Source: Pseudomonadota bacterium (GTDB lineage: Bacteria > Pseudomonadota > Gammaproteobacteria > Burkholderiales > Thiobacillaceae). Taken from it: a stretch of 64,000 bases of DNA. Below, one piece after another: positions 8,230 through 16,953 of the stretch (its first letter is position 1; each line of letters begins with the position of its first letter). Location: assembly GCA_021826065.1 (NCBI GenBank), contig JAKADY010000003.1:1-64000 (forward strand), written 5' to 3'. A program made the position numbers and the translations under genes. The notes under the pieces were generated by a model. It searched no databases, was not told where the DNA came from, and was given only the letters and a program-made list of their open reading frames with translations.

Positions 8230-9786
8230 TCATTCGTCCGTGAAGACGATCAGCGGGTGGCCGGTCATTTCCATCGGCTGCGGCAGCCCCATCATCTTGA
8301 GCAGGGTGGGGGCCACGTCCTCCAGCGCCCCCTCCTCGGCGACGCGGGCAGGACGGCCGATGTAAATGAAGGGTACCAGGTTGGTGGTGTGGGCGGTATG
8401 GGGCTGGCCCGCGGATTCGTCGAGCATGCACTCGGCGTTGCCGTGGTCGGCGGTGATGAGGACCTCGCCGCCGATCGCCTGCATGGCCGGCACCACGCGG
8501 CCGAGGCAGGCGTCCACGGCCTCGATGGCACGCCGCGCGGCGTCCAGGTCGCCGGTGTGGCCCACCATGTCGGGGTTGGCATAGTTGCAGATGATGGCGT
8601 CGAAACGGCGTGACTCGATCGCCTCGACCAGCCGGTCGGTCACCTCGTAGGCGCTCATCTCCGGCTTGAGGTCGTAGGTGGCCACGTGCGGGGAGGGTAC
8701 CATGATGCGCTCCTCGCCCGGGAACACCGTCTCTACCCCGCCGTTGAAGAAATAGGTCACGTGCGGATATTTCTCCGTCTCGGCGATGCGCAGTTGCCGC
8801 AACCCCAGGTTGGAGATGTATTCGCCGAAGCTGTTACGGATGCGCTCGGGCGGGAAGGCGACCAACACCAGGGCGTCGAACTCCTCGCTGTAGCTGGTCA
8901 GCGTGCAATAGGCGGAGAGCCTGGGCACGTAATCGCGCTCGAACTCGGCGAAGTCGGGGGCGACGAAGGCGCGCGTCAACTGGCGCGCCCGGTCGGAGCG
9001 GAAGTTCATGAAGACGACGGCGTCGCCGTCGTGCATGCGCACCGGTGTCTCGCCCGCCGCGACGATGGCGGTGGCCTTGACGAATTCGTCGGTCTCGCCG
9101 CGCGCATAGGCGAGCGCCAGACCCTCCAGGGCGGTCGGTGCCTCGAACTCGGCGCGGCCCAGGGTGATCAGGTCATAGGCCTGTTTCACCCGCGGCCAGC
9201 GCCGGTCGCGGTCCATGGCGTAGTAGCGGCCGACGATGGAGGCGATGCGGCCGCGGCCCAGGGCGTTGAGCTTGTCCTGCAGGCGCTGCAGATAGACATC
9301 GGCGCACTTGGGCGGCGTGTCGCGTCCGTCGAGGAAGGCGTGCACGTAGAGGCGCTCGACCCCCTCGCGCGCGGCCATCTCCAGCATGGCGTGGATGTGG
9401 TTCTCGTGGCTGTGCACGCCGCCGTCGGAGACCAGGCCGAAGATGTGCAAGGCGCCGCCGGATTGCTTCACCCGGCGGATGGTCTCGAGGATGGCGCGGT
9501 TTTCGAAGAAGTGCCCGGACTGGATGGCCAGGTCGATGCGCGTGAAGTCCTGGTAGACCACGCGGCCGGCGCCGATGTTGAGATGTCCCACCTCGGAGTT
9601 ACCCATCTGCCCGCGCGGCAGCCCGACGGCCGACTCGGAGGCGTTGATCAGCGTATGCGGGAACTCGCGCCAATAGCGGTCCCAGTTCGGTTTGTGGGCG
9701 ATGGCGATGGCGTTGTAGGGGTCGTCTTCCCGGTAGCCGAAACCATCGAGGATGACGAGGAGTACGGGTCTGACTGCAGGGGGCAT
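8230..9786 (-). CDS. gpmI: 2,3-bisphosphoglycerate-independent phosphoglycerate mutase
   Basis: Mn-dependent interconversion of 3- and 2-phosphoglycerate in glycolysis and gluconeogenesis; 518 residues, the family's usual size. The alkaline-phosphatase-like metal site is visible: VILDGFGY at the N-terminus, the nucleophile Ser in GNSEVGHLNIGAGR (about residue 63), the HSHENHIHAML block, and the late DMVGHTGD and ITADHGNAE motifs. First gene of the minus-strand block gpmI-envC-ctpA; transcribed divergently from arsR across an AT-rich gap. Confidence 0.96.
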   Translation of the reverse strand: MPPAVRPVLLVILDGFGYREDDPYNAIAIAHKPNWDRYWREFPHTLINASESAVGLPRGQMGNSEVGHLNIGAGRVVYQDFTRIDLAIQSGHFFENRAILETIRRVKQSGGALHIFGLVSDGGVHSHENHIHAMLEMAAREGVERLYVHAFLDGRDTPPKCADVYLQRLQDKLNALGRGRIASIVGRYYAMDRDRRWPRVKQAYDLITLGRAEFEAPTALEGLALAYARGETDEFVKATAIVAAGETPVRMHDGDAVVFMNFRSDRARQLTRAFVAPDFAEFERDYVPRLSAYCTLTSYSEEFDALVLVAFPPERIRNSFGEYISNLGLRQLRIAETEKYPHVTYFFNGGVETVFPGEERIMVPSPHVATYDLKPEMSAYEVTDRLVEAIESRRFDAIICNYANPDMVGHTGDLDAARRAIEAVDACLGRVVPAMQAIGGEVLITADHGNAECMLDESAGQPHTAHTTNLVPFIYIGRPARVAEEGALEDVAPTLLKMMGLPQPMEMTGHPLIVFTDE

Positions 9787-9906
9787 CAGTATATTTTATT
9801 TGAATTCTGGTGCTTTTTACATCGCCATTTTATTATATTTGGATAAAGCCTTGCCCCCGGCGGGGGGTTGCAGTATGGTTACAGGGTTGACAGGGGAAGT
9901 GCCCAC
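9787..9906. promoter_or_regulatory. AT-rich divergent promoter region gpmI / arsR
   Basis: This 120-bp gap is far more AT-rich than the surrounding genes. On the minus strand a TATAAT at 9837-9832 lies 46 bp before the gpmI ATG and is its likely -10 box; I see no good -35 with it. On the plus strand there is a GGGGAA ribosome-binding stretch about 8 bp before the arsR ATG. No clear copy of the palindrome found downstream of arsR is present. Confidence 0.5.
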
Positions 9907-10218
9907 ATGCTATCCAGCGAACTCATCGACAAAGACGAACACATCGAACAGGCCTCTCGTGCACTGAAGGCCATGTCGCACCCGCTCAGGCTCAAGATCC
10001 TCTGCGTGCTGGGCGACCGCGAGGTCAGCGTGCAGGACATCGTCGACAACGTGGGCACCTCGCAGAGCAACATCTCGCAGCACCTGGCCATCCTGCGCGA
10101 CAATGGCGTGCTGCGCACGCGCAAGGACGCCAATCGGGTGTACTATCGGGTGAGCGACACCCGCACCCTGCAGCTCATCAGCTTGATGCGCGACGTGTTT
10201 TGCGGCTTCACCAAGTGA
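9907..10218 (+). CDS. ArsR/SmtB-family repressor with SqrR/BigR-like cysteine pair
   Basis: A 103-residue winged-helix regulator. The recognition helix region SQSNISQHLAILRDNGVL (about residues 52-69) is typical ArsR. There are exactly two cysteines, C33 in LRLKILCVLGD and C99 in MRDVFCGF, 66 residues apart; from memory this is the spacing of the persulfide-sensing pair in SqrR (C41/C107) and BigR (C42/C108). Metal-binding ELCVCDL-type motifs are absent. ATG 9907 has a GGGGAA Shine-Dalgarno; an upstream in-frame ATG at 9868 lacks one. It probably represses the RND operon that follows. Confidence 0.85.
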   Translation: MLSSELIDKDEHIEQASRALKAMSHPLRLKILCVLGDREVSVQDIVDNVGTSQSNISQHLAILRDNGVLRTRKDANRVYYRVSDTRTLQLISLMRDVFCGFTK

Positions 10219-10248
10219 GGCCGTGGGCGGCCTGCCGCCGCCCAATGG

Positions 10249-10292
10249 TTGCATAAATATTTTTGATAAGGTATATTAGCCGGTACTAATAT
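10249..10292 (+). promoter_or_regulatory. promoter and palindromic operator of the RND operon
   Basis: TTGCAT at 10249-10254 and TATATT at 10272-10277 form a -35/-10 pair with a 17-bp spacer. A perfect 7-bp inverted repeat, ATATTAG (10273-10279) and CTAATAT (10286-10292) with a 6-bp spacer CCGGTA, overlaps the -10 box, the placement expected of a repressor site. The upstream arsR gene ends 30 bp before it. Confidence 0.7.
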
Positions 10293-10365
10293 TCCGGCCG
10301 CCGCTCGCGTCCGCGGCCGGTTGCCTGCATGATGCGCACTGCGCGTCCCGAGTAGGAGTACGGTT

Positions 10366-11706
10366 ATGACCTTGAATACGCTGCGGCGGCAGGCCTTTTT
10401 GCTCGCCGTCGGTCTGCTGCCCGGCCTGGTGCAGGCGGAGACGCTCGACTTCCGGCAGTGCGTGGAACTCGCGCTGGCCCAGAATCCCGAGCTCATGGCC
10501 AGCCGCAGTAGAATCGCCCAGGCCGAGGCGGGGCTCAGACAGGCCGAGGCCGGGAAGCTGCCGCGGCTCAACCTCTCGCTCACCGCCACCCACACCAACG
10601 ACCCGCTCGGCGCCTTCGGCCTGAAACTGGGGCAGGCGCGGGTGAGCACCGGGGACTTCGACCCCACGCGCCTCAATGATCCAAAGGGTATAAATAATCT
10701 CAATACCCGGGCCGAGCTGGTCTGGCCGGTCTACACCGGCGGCCAGGTCGAAAGCGCCGCGGCGCAGGCGCGCGCCCTGATCCGCGCCGCCCAGTCGGGT
10801 GACGCCGCGGCCCGCCAGCAACTGATCCAACAGGTGCTCGCCGCCTACCAGGGTGTGCATACCGCCCGCGCCTATGTGCGCGTGGCCGAGCAGGCGGTGA
10901 CGGCGGCCGAGGAGGCGGTGCGGGTGACCCAGCGCCTGCACCAGCAGGGCATGGCGGTGAAGAGCGACGTCCTCTCCGCCCGTGTCCACCTGGAGGACGC
11001 ACGGGTACGCCTGGCCGAGGCGAGGAACGGGGTGGCGGCGGCACTCGACCGGCTCAAGCTGTTGCTGGGCAAGTCTCTGGACGACGCCCTCGAGGTCGGA
11101 CCGCCGGTGATGCCGCGCCTGCTCGCGGGCAGCGAGCAGGACCTGCGGCGCCAGGCCATCGAGGGGGAGGCCCAGATCGCGGCGCTGCGTGCGCAAATGG
11201 AGGCCGCCGGCGCCCAGGTCGAGGCGGCGCGTGCCGGCCGGCGCCCGCAGTTGAGCCTGATGCTGCGCCAGGACTTCAATGACAAGGGCATCGGCCTGGA
11301 CGCCAGCAGTCAGACCGTGGCCGGGATGTTGACCTGGACGGCCTTCGACGCCGGGGCCACACGCGCCGCGATCGACCGCGCCGAGGCGGGCCGTCAGGAG
11401 ATCGCTGCCCGGCTGCGCCAGGCCGAGGACGGCATCGCCCTGCAGGTGGCTGAGGCGCGGCGCCGGGCGCTGGAGGCCGAGGAGCGCCTGGCGGCGCGCG
11501 AGCTCGCCGTTGAACAGGCCGAGGAGGCGAGCCGTATCGTCAAGCGCCGCTATGAAAACGCCATGGCCACGGTCGTCGAACTGCTGACGGCCCAGACCCA
11601 GCTCGACCGGGCGCGCGCCGAGGTGGTCGCTGCCCGCCATGACCTCGCCCTGCGCCGTGCCGAGCTCGCCCGCGCCGTCGGCGTCTTGAACCCCGATCAG
11701 ATCTGA
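10366..11706 (+). CDS. TolC-family outer-membrane efflux protein
   Basis: Outer-membrane channel of a tripartite pump, 446 residues with a signal peptide (residues 1-24, ending VQAET). Two OEP repeats are seen, each a long alpha-helical stretch rich in A, E, Q and R (about 30-250 and 255-440), joined by short strands such as PRLNLSLTATHTN and RPQLSLMLRQDFND. First gene after the palindromic operator, followed at 9-bp intervals by the adaptor and the RND permease, so the three are almost certainly one transcript. Confidence 0.9.
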   Translation: MTLNTLRRQAFLLAVGLLPGLVQAETLDFRQCVELALAQNPELMASRSRIAQAEAGLRQAEAGKLPRLNLSLTATHTNDPLGAFGLKLGQARVSTGDFDPTRLNDPKGINNLNTRAELVWPVYTGGQVESAAAQARALIRAAQSGDAAARQQLIQQVLAAYQGVHTARAYVRVAEQAVTAAEEAVRVTQRLHQQGMAVKSDVLSARVHLEDARVRLAEARNGVAAALDRLKLLLGKSLDDALEVGPPVMPRLLAGSEQDLRRQAIEGEAQIAALRAQMEAAGAQVEAARAGRRPQLSLMLRQDFNDKGIGLDASSQTVAGMLTWTAFDAGATRAAIDRAEAGRQEIAARLRQAEDGIALQVAEARRRALEAEERLAARELAVEQAEEASRIVKRRYENAMATVVELLTAQTQLDRARAEVVAARHDLALRRAELARAVGVLNPDQI

Positions 11707-11715
11707 GGAATCGCC

Positions 11716-12777
11716 ATGCTCGTATCCAGAACCACCCTGTTGCTGACCGCAACGCTGCTGTTGGCCGGTTGCGGCGCCGAGGACAAGACTGAGACGGCCG
11801 CGGGCGAGGCGCGCAGCGTGCAGGCCCGCGTCGAGGCGGTGACCGTCGCCGAGCTGCCCACCCATCATGCCGCGCCGGCCACCGTCGTGGCGCGTGAGCG
11901 GGTGGAGGTGGCCTCACGCCTGATGGGCTACATCCGCGAGATCAATGTGGCCGAGGGGGCAGCGGTGAAGGCTGGCCAGCGCCTGTTCACCGTGGACCCC
12001 CTCGATGTCGAGGGCCAGGTGGCGCAGGCACGTCTGGCCGTCGAGCTGGCCGAGGACGCCTGGCGCGACGCGGTGGCCGATTACGAGCGCCATGCCAACC
12101 TGCTCAAGGAGGAGGTGGTCACGCGCCAGCAGTACGAGAAGATGAAACTCAACCGTGACCTGGCGGCCACACGGCTGGCCCAGGCCCGTGCCCAATTGGC
12201 CACCGCCGGCGGGCAGTTGCGCTATGCCACCGTGACGGCGCCGATCAGCGGCGTGGTCACGCGCAAGCTGGCCGACCGCGGCGACCTGGCCACGCCCGGC
12301 CAGCCCGTCGTCGTGCTGGAGTCGGCCGGCCCCATGCAGGTGGAGACCCAGGTGCCGGAGGCGATCCTGGCGCGCCTCAAGGTCGGTCAGGCGGTCCCGG
12401 TCGAGATCGACGGGGTGATTGGGCCGGTCGAGGCGCGCGTCGCCCGCATCGCGCCGGCGGCCGACCCGGTCAGCCGCACCTTCCTGGTCAAGCTGGACCT
12501 CGCCCAACCGGGCCTCAGGAGCGGTAGCTTCGCCCGCGTGCTGTTCCCGCTGGCGAGCCGCCAGGCGCTGACCGTGCCAGCCGCCGCCCTGGTGCAACGC
12601 GCCGGCATCGAGGGGGTGTTCGTCGTCGATCAGGCGGGCATCGCGCAGTTCCGCATGGTGCGCAGCGGCGAGCGCCAAAACGGCCGGGTCGAGATCCAGG
12701 CCGGGCTCGCCGCCGGCGAGCGGATCGTCGTCGAGGGCGCCGAGCGGCTCGCCAACGGCTACAAAGTGACCGGCTGA
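11716..12777 (+). CDS. RND periplasmic adaptor lipoprotein (membrane fusion protein)
   Basis: HlyD/AcrA-type adaptor linking the RND permease to the TolC-like channel. It has a lipobox, LLLAGCGAE, with Cys at residue 19, a short lipoyl-like half-motif around GYIREINVAEGAAVKAGQRLF (about 72-92), a coiled-coil hairpin (about 95-160), the second half-motif APISGVVTRKLADRGDLA, and a beta-barrel and membrane-proximal C-terminus. At 353 residues it is of ordinary size. Substrate cannot be told from sequence. Confidence 0.9.
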   Translation: MLVSRTTLLLTATLLLAGCGAEDKTETAAGEARSVQARVEAVTVAELPTHHAAPATVVARERVEVASRLMGYIREINVAEGAAVKAGQRLFTVDPLDVEGQVAQARLAVELAEDAWRDAVADYERHANLLKEEVVTRQQYEKMKLNRDLAATRLAQARAQLATAGGQLRYATVTAPISGVVTRKLADRGDLATPGQPVVVLESAGPMQVETQVPEAILARLKVGQAVPVEIDGVIGPVEARVARIAPAADPVSRTFLVKLDLAQPGLRSGSFARVLFPLASRQALTVPAAALVQRAGIEGVFVVDQAGIAQFRMVRSGERQNGRVEIQAGLAAGERIVVEGAERLANGYKVTG

Positions 12778-12786
12778 GAGGCTTAC

Positions 12787-15700
12787 ATGGCAGACACTAA
12801 GCCTGCGGTGAACGAGGAGGTGAATATTGCCGGTCGCCTGGCCGGCGCCTTCCTGGAATCCAAGATCACCCCGCTGATGATCGTGTTCCTGTTCATGATC
12901 GGGGCGCTCGCCCTGATCATGACGCCGCGCGAGTACAACCCGCAGATCGTCGTGCCGGCGGCCAACATCATCGTCGCCAAACCCGGTGCGAGCGCGCAGG
13001 AGGTGCACAACCTCATCGTCAAGCCGCTCGAGACCATCATGAACGCACAGTCGGGCGTGGACCACACCTTCGGGGTGGCGGCCAACGACGTCGGCATTGT
13101 CACCGTGCAGTTCGAGGTGGGGCAAGACCAGGAGGATAGCCTGGTCAAGCTCTACAACCAGCTCATGCAGAACATGGACCGCATCCCACCCGGGGCGATG
13201 CAGCCGGTGGTGCGGCCGATCAACGTGGACGACGTGCCCATCCTCACCCTCACGCTCAGTTCGCAGGTGCACGACGCGGTCGTGTTGCGCGAGCTGGCGG
13301 CACGTCTGTTGGAACAACTGCGCAACGTGGAGGGGGTCTCCTTCACCCAGCTGGTGGGCGGGCGGCCGCGCACGGTGAACGTCTGGGTCGACCCCGAGCG
13401 CTTGGCCTCCGCCCGGCTCACACTCGACCAGCTCGATCGCATGCTGCGAGGCGCGAACGTCGCCGCCCCCCTGGGTGAGCTCGTCGACAACAACCGCTCG
13501 CATCCCCTGCGCCTGACCGGCTTCCTCGGCTCGGCGCGCGAGGTGGGCGAGATCGTGGTGGGGGTGCACGAGGGCCGGCCGGTCTACCTCAAGGACGTAG
13601 CGCGGGTCGAGGACGCCGGTCTGGAGGTCGAGGAGGGCTCCTGGATCGGCTTCAAGGGGCAGGGCGAGCTGCGACCGGCGGTCACCCTGGCCATCGCCAA
13701 GAAGGCCGGTACCAACGGCGTGACGGTGTCGCGGGCGGTGCTGGCGAAACTCGAGGAGCTCAAGCGCCTGGCCCTGCCGGAGGGGGTCGAGGTCACCGTC
13801 ACGCGCGACGACGGCGAACGCGCCAACGCCGCGGTGAACCTGCTGGTGGAGCACCTGGGCATCGCCATCGCCACCGTCATCCTGCTCATGTGGTGGTTCC
13901 TCGGCTGGCGCGAGGCGGCCATCGTCACCATGACCATCCCGCTCATCCTGTTCATCGTCCTGGCGGTGGGCTATGTCTTCGGTCAGACCATCAACCGCAT
14001 CACGCTCTTCGCCCTGATCCTGGCCTTGGGGCTGTTGGTGGACGACTCCATCGTGGTGATCGAGAACATCCACCGGCATCTGCACCACGGCAAGGAGAAG
14101 CTGAAGGACTTCGGCCGCACCCTGATCCTGGCCACCAACGAGATCGGCAACCCGACCAACGTGGCCACCCTGGCGGTGATGCTCGCCTTCATCCCCATGG
14201 CCTTCGTCACCGGCATGATGGGCCCCTTCATGCGCCCCATCCCGATCAACGTGCCGGTGGCCATGTTGGCCTCGCTGTTCATCGCCTATTCGGTGGTACC
14301 CTGGGCGGCACGGCGGGCCCTGCAGGGTAAGGCGCGCCGGGCGTTGGAGGACACACCCACCCTGGAGGACCGCGATCACGAGGCGACCGATCCCCTGCGC
14401 CGGACCTATCTCGCCGTGATCCGGCCGCTCATCGCCAGCGCCGCCAAACGCAACGTCTTCTTCCTCGTCGTGCTGATCCTGCTCGCCGGGGCGATGCTCA
14501 TGCCGGCCTGGCAGTTCGTGCGTCCGGGCGGCATGAACGGGCCGCTCTCGCCCCTGGGCGTGGAGCTCAAGATGCTGCCGCACGACAACACCAACACCAT
14601 GCTGCTGCAGATCGACATGCCGGTGGGCACGGCGCTGGCCGCCACCGACCGGGTGACCCGCGATGTCGGGGCGGTCCTCGCGCAGCACCCGGAGGTGACC
14701 AACTATCAGGCCTTCCTCGGCATCCCCGCCCCGATCGACTTCGCCGCCCTGGTGCGCGGCGATCTCATCAAGCGCGGTTCGCACTTCGCCCAGATCCGGG
14801 TGAACCTGACCGACAAGCACGACCGTTCGGCCAGTTCGCACGACATCGCCTTCGAGCTGAACGAACAGCTCGAGGCCGTGCGCAAGCGGCACCCACAGGC
14901 GAAGATCAAGATCTACGAGACCCCGCCGGGCCCGCCCGTGCCCTCGCAGATCCTGGCCGAGCTCTACGGCCCCGATTACGACCGGCTGCGTGCCGCCGCC
15001 GCCGAGGTCAACGCCGCCTTCCGCGGTATCTACGGCCTGATCAACGTGGACGACACGGTGGGGGCTGACGTGGTGGGCTACGACGTCAAGGTGGACGCGG
15101 AAAAGGCCCTGCTTGCCGGCATCGCCCCCGGGCAGGTGGCCGAACTGCTGCGCCAGTATGTCAGCGGTCACAGCATCGGCACACTGCATATCGAGACGGC
15201 ACGGGAGCCGATCGAGATCCGCGTGCGCCTGCCGCGCGACCAGCGGGCCAGCCCAGACACCCTGCTGTCGCTGCGCGTGACCAACCCCCAAGGCGCTCAG
15301 GTGCCCCTGTCCGAGATCGCCCGCGTCGAGCAGGTCATCGAGGCCAAGCCCATCTACGGGCGTGATCTCCACCCGATGGTGATGGTGGGGGGTGAGATGA
15401 TCACCTCCAGCCCCGTCTATGCCGTGCTCGCCCTGGACCAGATGCTGGATGGCAAGCCGTTGGAGCAGACCGGGTTGACCTTCACCACCGGCAACCTGGG
15501 CTTTGTCGAGGCGCAACCCGATGATGTCGCGGATTACGTCCTGCTGTGGGGCGGCGAGATGCGGCTTACGCTCGACGTCTTCCGCGACCTGGGCAGTGCC
15601 TTCATCGTCGCCCTGGTCCTGATCTATCTATTGCTCACCGGCTATTACAAGTCGTTCATGCTGCCCTTCGTGGTGATGGGGGCCATTCCGCTCACCCTGG

Positions 15701-16071
15701 TCGGCGTCTTCCCCGGCCACTGGCTCATGGGTCAGGCCTTCACCGCCACCTCCATGATCGGCGCCATCGCGCTGGCCGGCATCGTCGTGCGCAACTCCCT
15801 GCTGCTCATCGACTTCATCCTCGACTACCGCCGCCAGGGCTACAGCTTGGAGGAGGCGGTGATGGAGGCGGGCGCGGTGCGCTTCCGGCCCATCCTGCTC
15901 ACGGCCCTGGCCATCATCCTGGCCTCCGCCATCATGATCACCGACCCGGTGTTCGGCGGGCTGGCCATTTCGCTCATCTTCGGCACCTTCGCCTCGACGG
16001 CGCTCACCCTGGTGGTGATCCCGCTCATCTACTACCTGTGGCAGCGCCGCGCGCAACCCCAAACCGCCTGA
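12787..16071 (+). CDS. RND-family efflux permease
   Basis: Inner-membrane proton-driven pump of the AcrB/MexB superfamily, 1094 residues. TM1 is at about 30-50, TM2-6 at about 355-510, TM7 at about 560-580 and TM8-12 at about 940-1080, with two large periplasmic loops between. TM4 carries the proton-relay Asp pair in LGLLVDDSIVVIENIHRH (about 418-420). The sequence is closer to the general multidrug/biogenic-amine-like RND branch than to metal pumps: the heavy-metal DFGIIVDGAVVMVEN signature is absent. Link to ArsR suggests a sulfur or thiol stress role (inference). Confidence 0.92.
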   Translation: MADTKPAVNEEVNIAGRLAGAFLESKITPLMIVFLFMIGALALIMTPREYNPQIVVPAANIIVAKPGASAQEVHNLIVKPLETIMNAQSGVDHTFGVAANDVGIVTVQFEVGQDQEDSLVKLYNQLMQNMDRIPPGAMQPVVRPINVDDVPILTLTLSSQVHDAVVLRELAARLLEQLRNVEGVSFTQLVGGRPRTVNVWVDPERLASARLTLDQLDRMLRGANVAAPLGELVDNNRSHPLRLTGFLGSAREVGEIVVGVHEGRPVYLKDVARVEDAGLEVEEGSWIGFKGQGELRPAVTLAIAKKAGTNGVTVSRAVLAKLEELKRLALPEGVEVTVTRDDGERANAAVNLLVEHLGIAIATVILLMWWFLGWREAAIVTMTIPLILFIVLAVGYVFGQTINRITLFALILALGLLVDDSIVVIENIHRHLHHGKEKLKDFGRTLILATNEIGNPTNVATLAVMLAFIPMAFVTGMMGPFMRPIPINVPVAMLASLFIAYSVVPWAARRALQGKARRALEDTPTLEDRDHEATDPLRRTYLAVIRPLIASAAKRNVFFLVVLILLAGAMLMPAWQFVRPGGMNGPLSPLGVELKMLPHDNTNTMLLQIDMPVGTALAATDRVTRDVGAVLAQHPEVTNYQAFLGIPAPIDFAALVRGDLIKRGSHFAQIRVNLTDKHDRSASSHDIAFELNEQLEAVRKRHPQAKIKIYETPPGPPVPSQILAELYGPDYDRLRAAAAEVNAAFRGIYGLINVDDTVGADVVGYDVKVDAEKALLAGIAPGQVAELLRQYVSGHSIGTLHIETAREPIEIRVRLPRDQRASPDTLLSLRVTNPQGAQVPLSEIARVEQVIEAKPIYGRDLHPMVMVGGEMITSSPVYAVLALDQMLDGKPLEQTGLTFTTGNLGFVEAQPDDVADYVLLWGGEMRLTLDVFRDLGSAFIVALVLIYLLLTGYYKSFMLPFVVMGAIPLTLVGVFPGHWLMGQAFTATSMIGAIALAGIVVRNSLLLIDFILDYRRQGYSLEEAVMEAGAVRFRPILLTALAIILASAIMITDPVFGGLAISLIFGTFASTALTLVVIPLIYYLWQRRAQPQTA

Positions 16072-16110
16072 TCGGTCTTTTTCGTCGTCATTTTTCAGAG
16101 GAGCAAAACC

Positions 16111-16338
16111 ATGACCATTGAACGCATCGTCCGCATCGTTGCTGGCTTCTTCATCCTGCTGTCGCTGGGGCTTGCGCACGCCACCGGCCAGGCCGACCTC
16201 TCGCAGGTGTCGTGGATGTGGTTCACCGCCTTCGTCGGGCTGAACCTGTTCCAGTCCGGCTTCACCAACCTGTGCCCCTTGGTGACCATCCTGAAAAAGC
16301 TGGGCTTCAAAGAGGCGAGCGCGGCCGGTGCCAACTGA
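16111..16338 (+). CDS. DUF2892 / YgaP-like transmembrane protein
   Basis: A 75-residue inner-membrane protein with two helices (about 5-24 and 35-55) and the family pattern GLNLFQSGFTNLCPLVTILKKLG. Similar segments form the membrane tail of the YgaP rhodanese and are common beside sulfide-responsive genes. It follows the RND gene by 39 bp with a good GAGGAG ribosome site, so it is likely the fourth gene of the pump operon. A cysteine sits at the membrane boundary in NLCPL. Confidence 0.85.
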   Translation: MTIERIVRIVAGFFILLSLGLAHATGQADLSQVSWMWFTAFVGLNLFQSGFTNLCPLVTILKKLGFKEASAAGAN

Positions 16339-16346
16339 GCGATAAT

Positions 16347-16365
16347 CCCCGGTCATATGCCGGGG
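16347..16365. repeat. short hairpin after DUF2892 gene
   Basis: CCCCGG and CCGGGG separated by seven bases, just after the DUF2892 stop. There is no T-run, so it is at best a pausing or mRNA-stabilising hairpin rather than an intrinsic terminator. Confidence 0.35.
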
Positions 16366-16374
16366 GTATGCGAG

Positions 16375-16947
16375 ATGGGACACCCACAGCAAAAGAGCGA
16401 GCATTACACCTACGCCGACTATCTCGGTTGGCCGGAGGATGCGCACTATGAGCTGATCGACGGCGTGGCCTACGCCATGGCCCCGGCACCCTCGCGCAGC
16501 CACCAGCTCGTCACGGGCGAGCTCTTCCGCCAGATCGCCACGGCCCTCAAGGGCTCCTCCTGCCAGACCTTCGTCGCCCCCTTCGACGTGCGCCTGCCGC
16601 GGGCGGGCGAGGCCGACGAGGCGGTGGATACGGTGGTGCAGCCCGACGTTGTGGTCGTCTGCGACCCGGCCAAGGTGGACGAGCGCGGCGTGCGCGGCGC
16701 GCCCGACTGGGTGGCGGAAGTGCTCTCGCCGGCTTCGGCCGGGCGCGACCAAACGGTCAAGCTCGCCGCCTACGAGCGCGCCGGCGTGCCGGAGGTGTGG
16801 CTGCTGCATCCGACCGACCGGGTGCTCACCATCTACCGTCTGGACAGCGGCCGCTATGGCCGACCGCAGATCCGGGAGATGCGCGGGCGCGTGACCATCG
16901 GCGTGCTGCCCGAGGTCAGTGTCGAATTCGACGTCTTCCCGAGCTAG
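16375..16947 (+). CDS. Uma2-family putative endonuclease, copy 1
   Basis: A 190-residue protein of the Uma2/DUF820 family, which has a PD-(D/E)xK nuclease fold of unproven role. The core is visible: YELIDG (about 26-31), VQPDVVVV (about 92-99), WVAEVLSP (about 114-121) and VKLAAYERAGVPEVWLL (about 128-144). ATG 16375 is chosen because copy 2 starts with the identical MGHPQQKSEHYTYADY; a start at 16357 is possible. Copy 2 follows six bases later. The pair sits between the DUF2892 gene and the rhodanese gene. Confidence 0.85.
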   Translation: MGHPQQKSEHYTYADYLGWPEDAHYELIDGVAYAMAPAPSRSHQLVTGELFRQIATALKGSSCQTFVAPFDVRLPRAGEADEAVDTVVQPDVVVVCDPAKVDERGVRGAPDWVAEVLSPASAGRDQTVKLAAYERAGVPEVWLLHPTDRVLTIYRLDSGRYGRPQIREMRGRVTIGVLPEVSVEFDVFPS

Positions 16948-16953
16948 CCGCAT

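Noticed and set aside
11914-15516. 1200-codon open frame on the minus strand
   Set aside because: It is antisense to the RND pump genes and reads as His/Asp/Gly/Arg-rich sequence without domains; a high-GC shadow of the true frames.
12787-16071. Heavy-metal (CusA/CzcA) identity for the RND permease, given the ArsR regulator
   Set aside because: The TM4 region reads LGLLVDDSIVVIENIHRH rather than the DFGxxxDGA pattern of metal RND pumps, and the adaptor lacks Met/His metal motifs.
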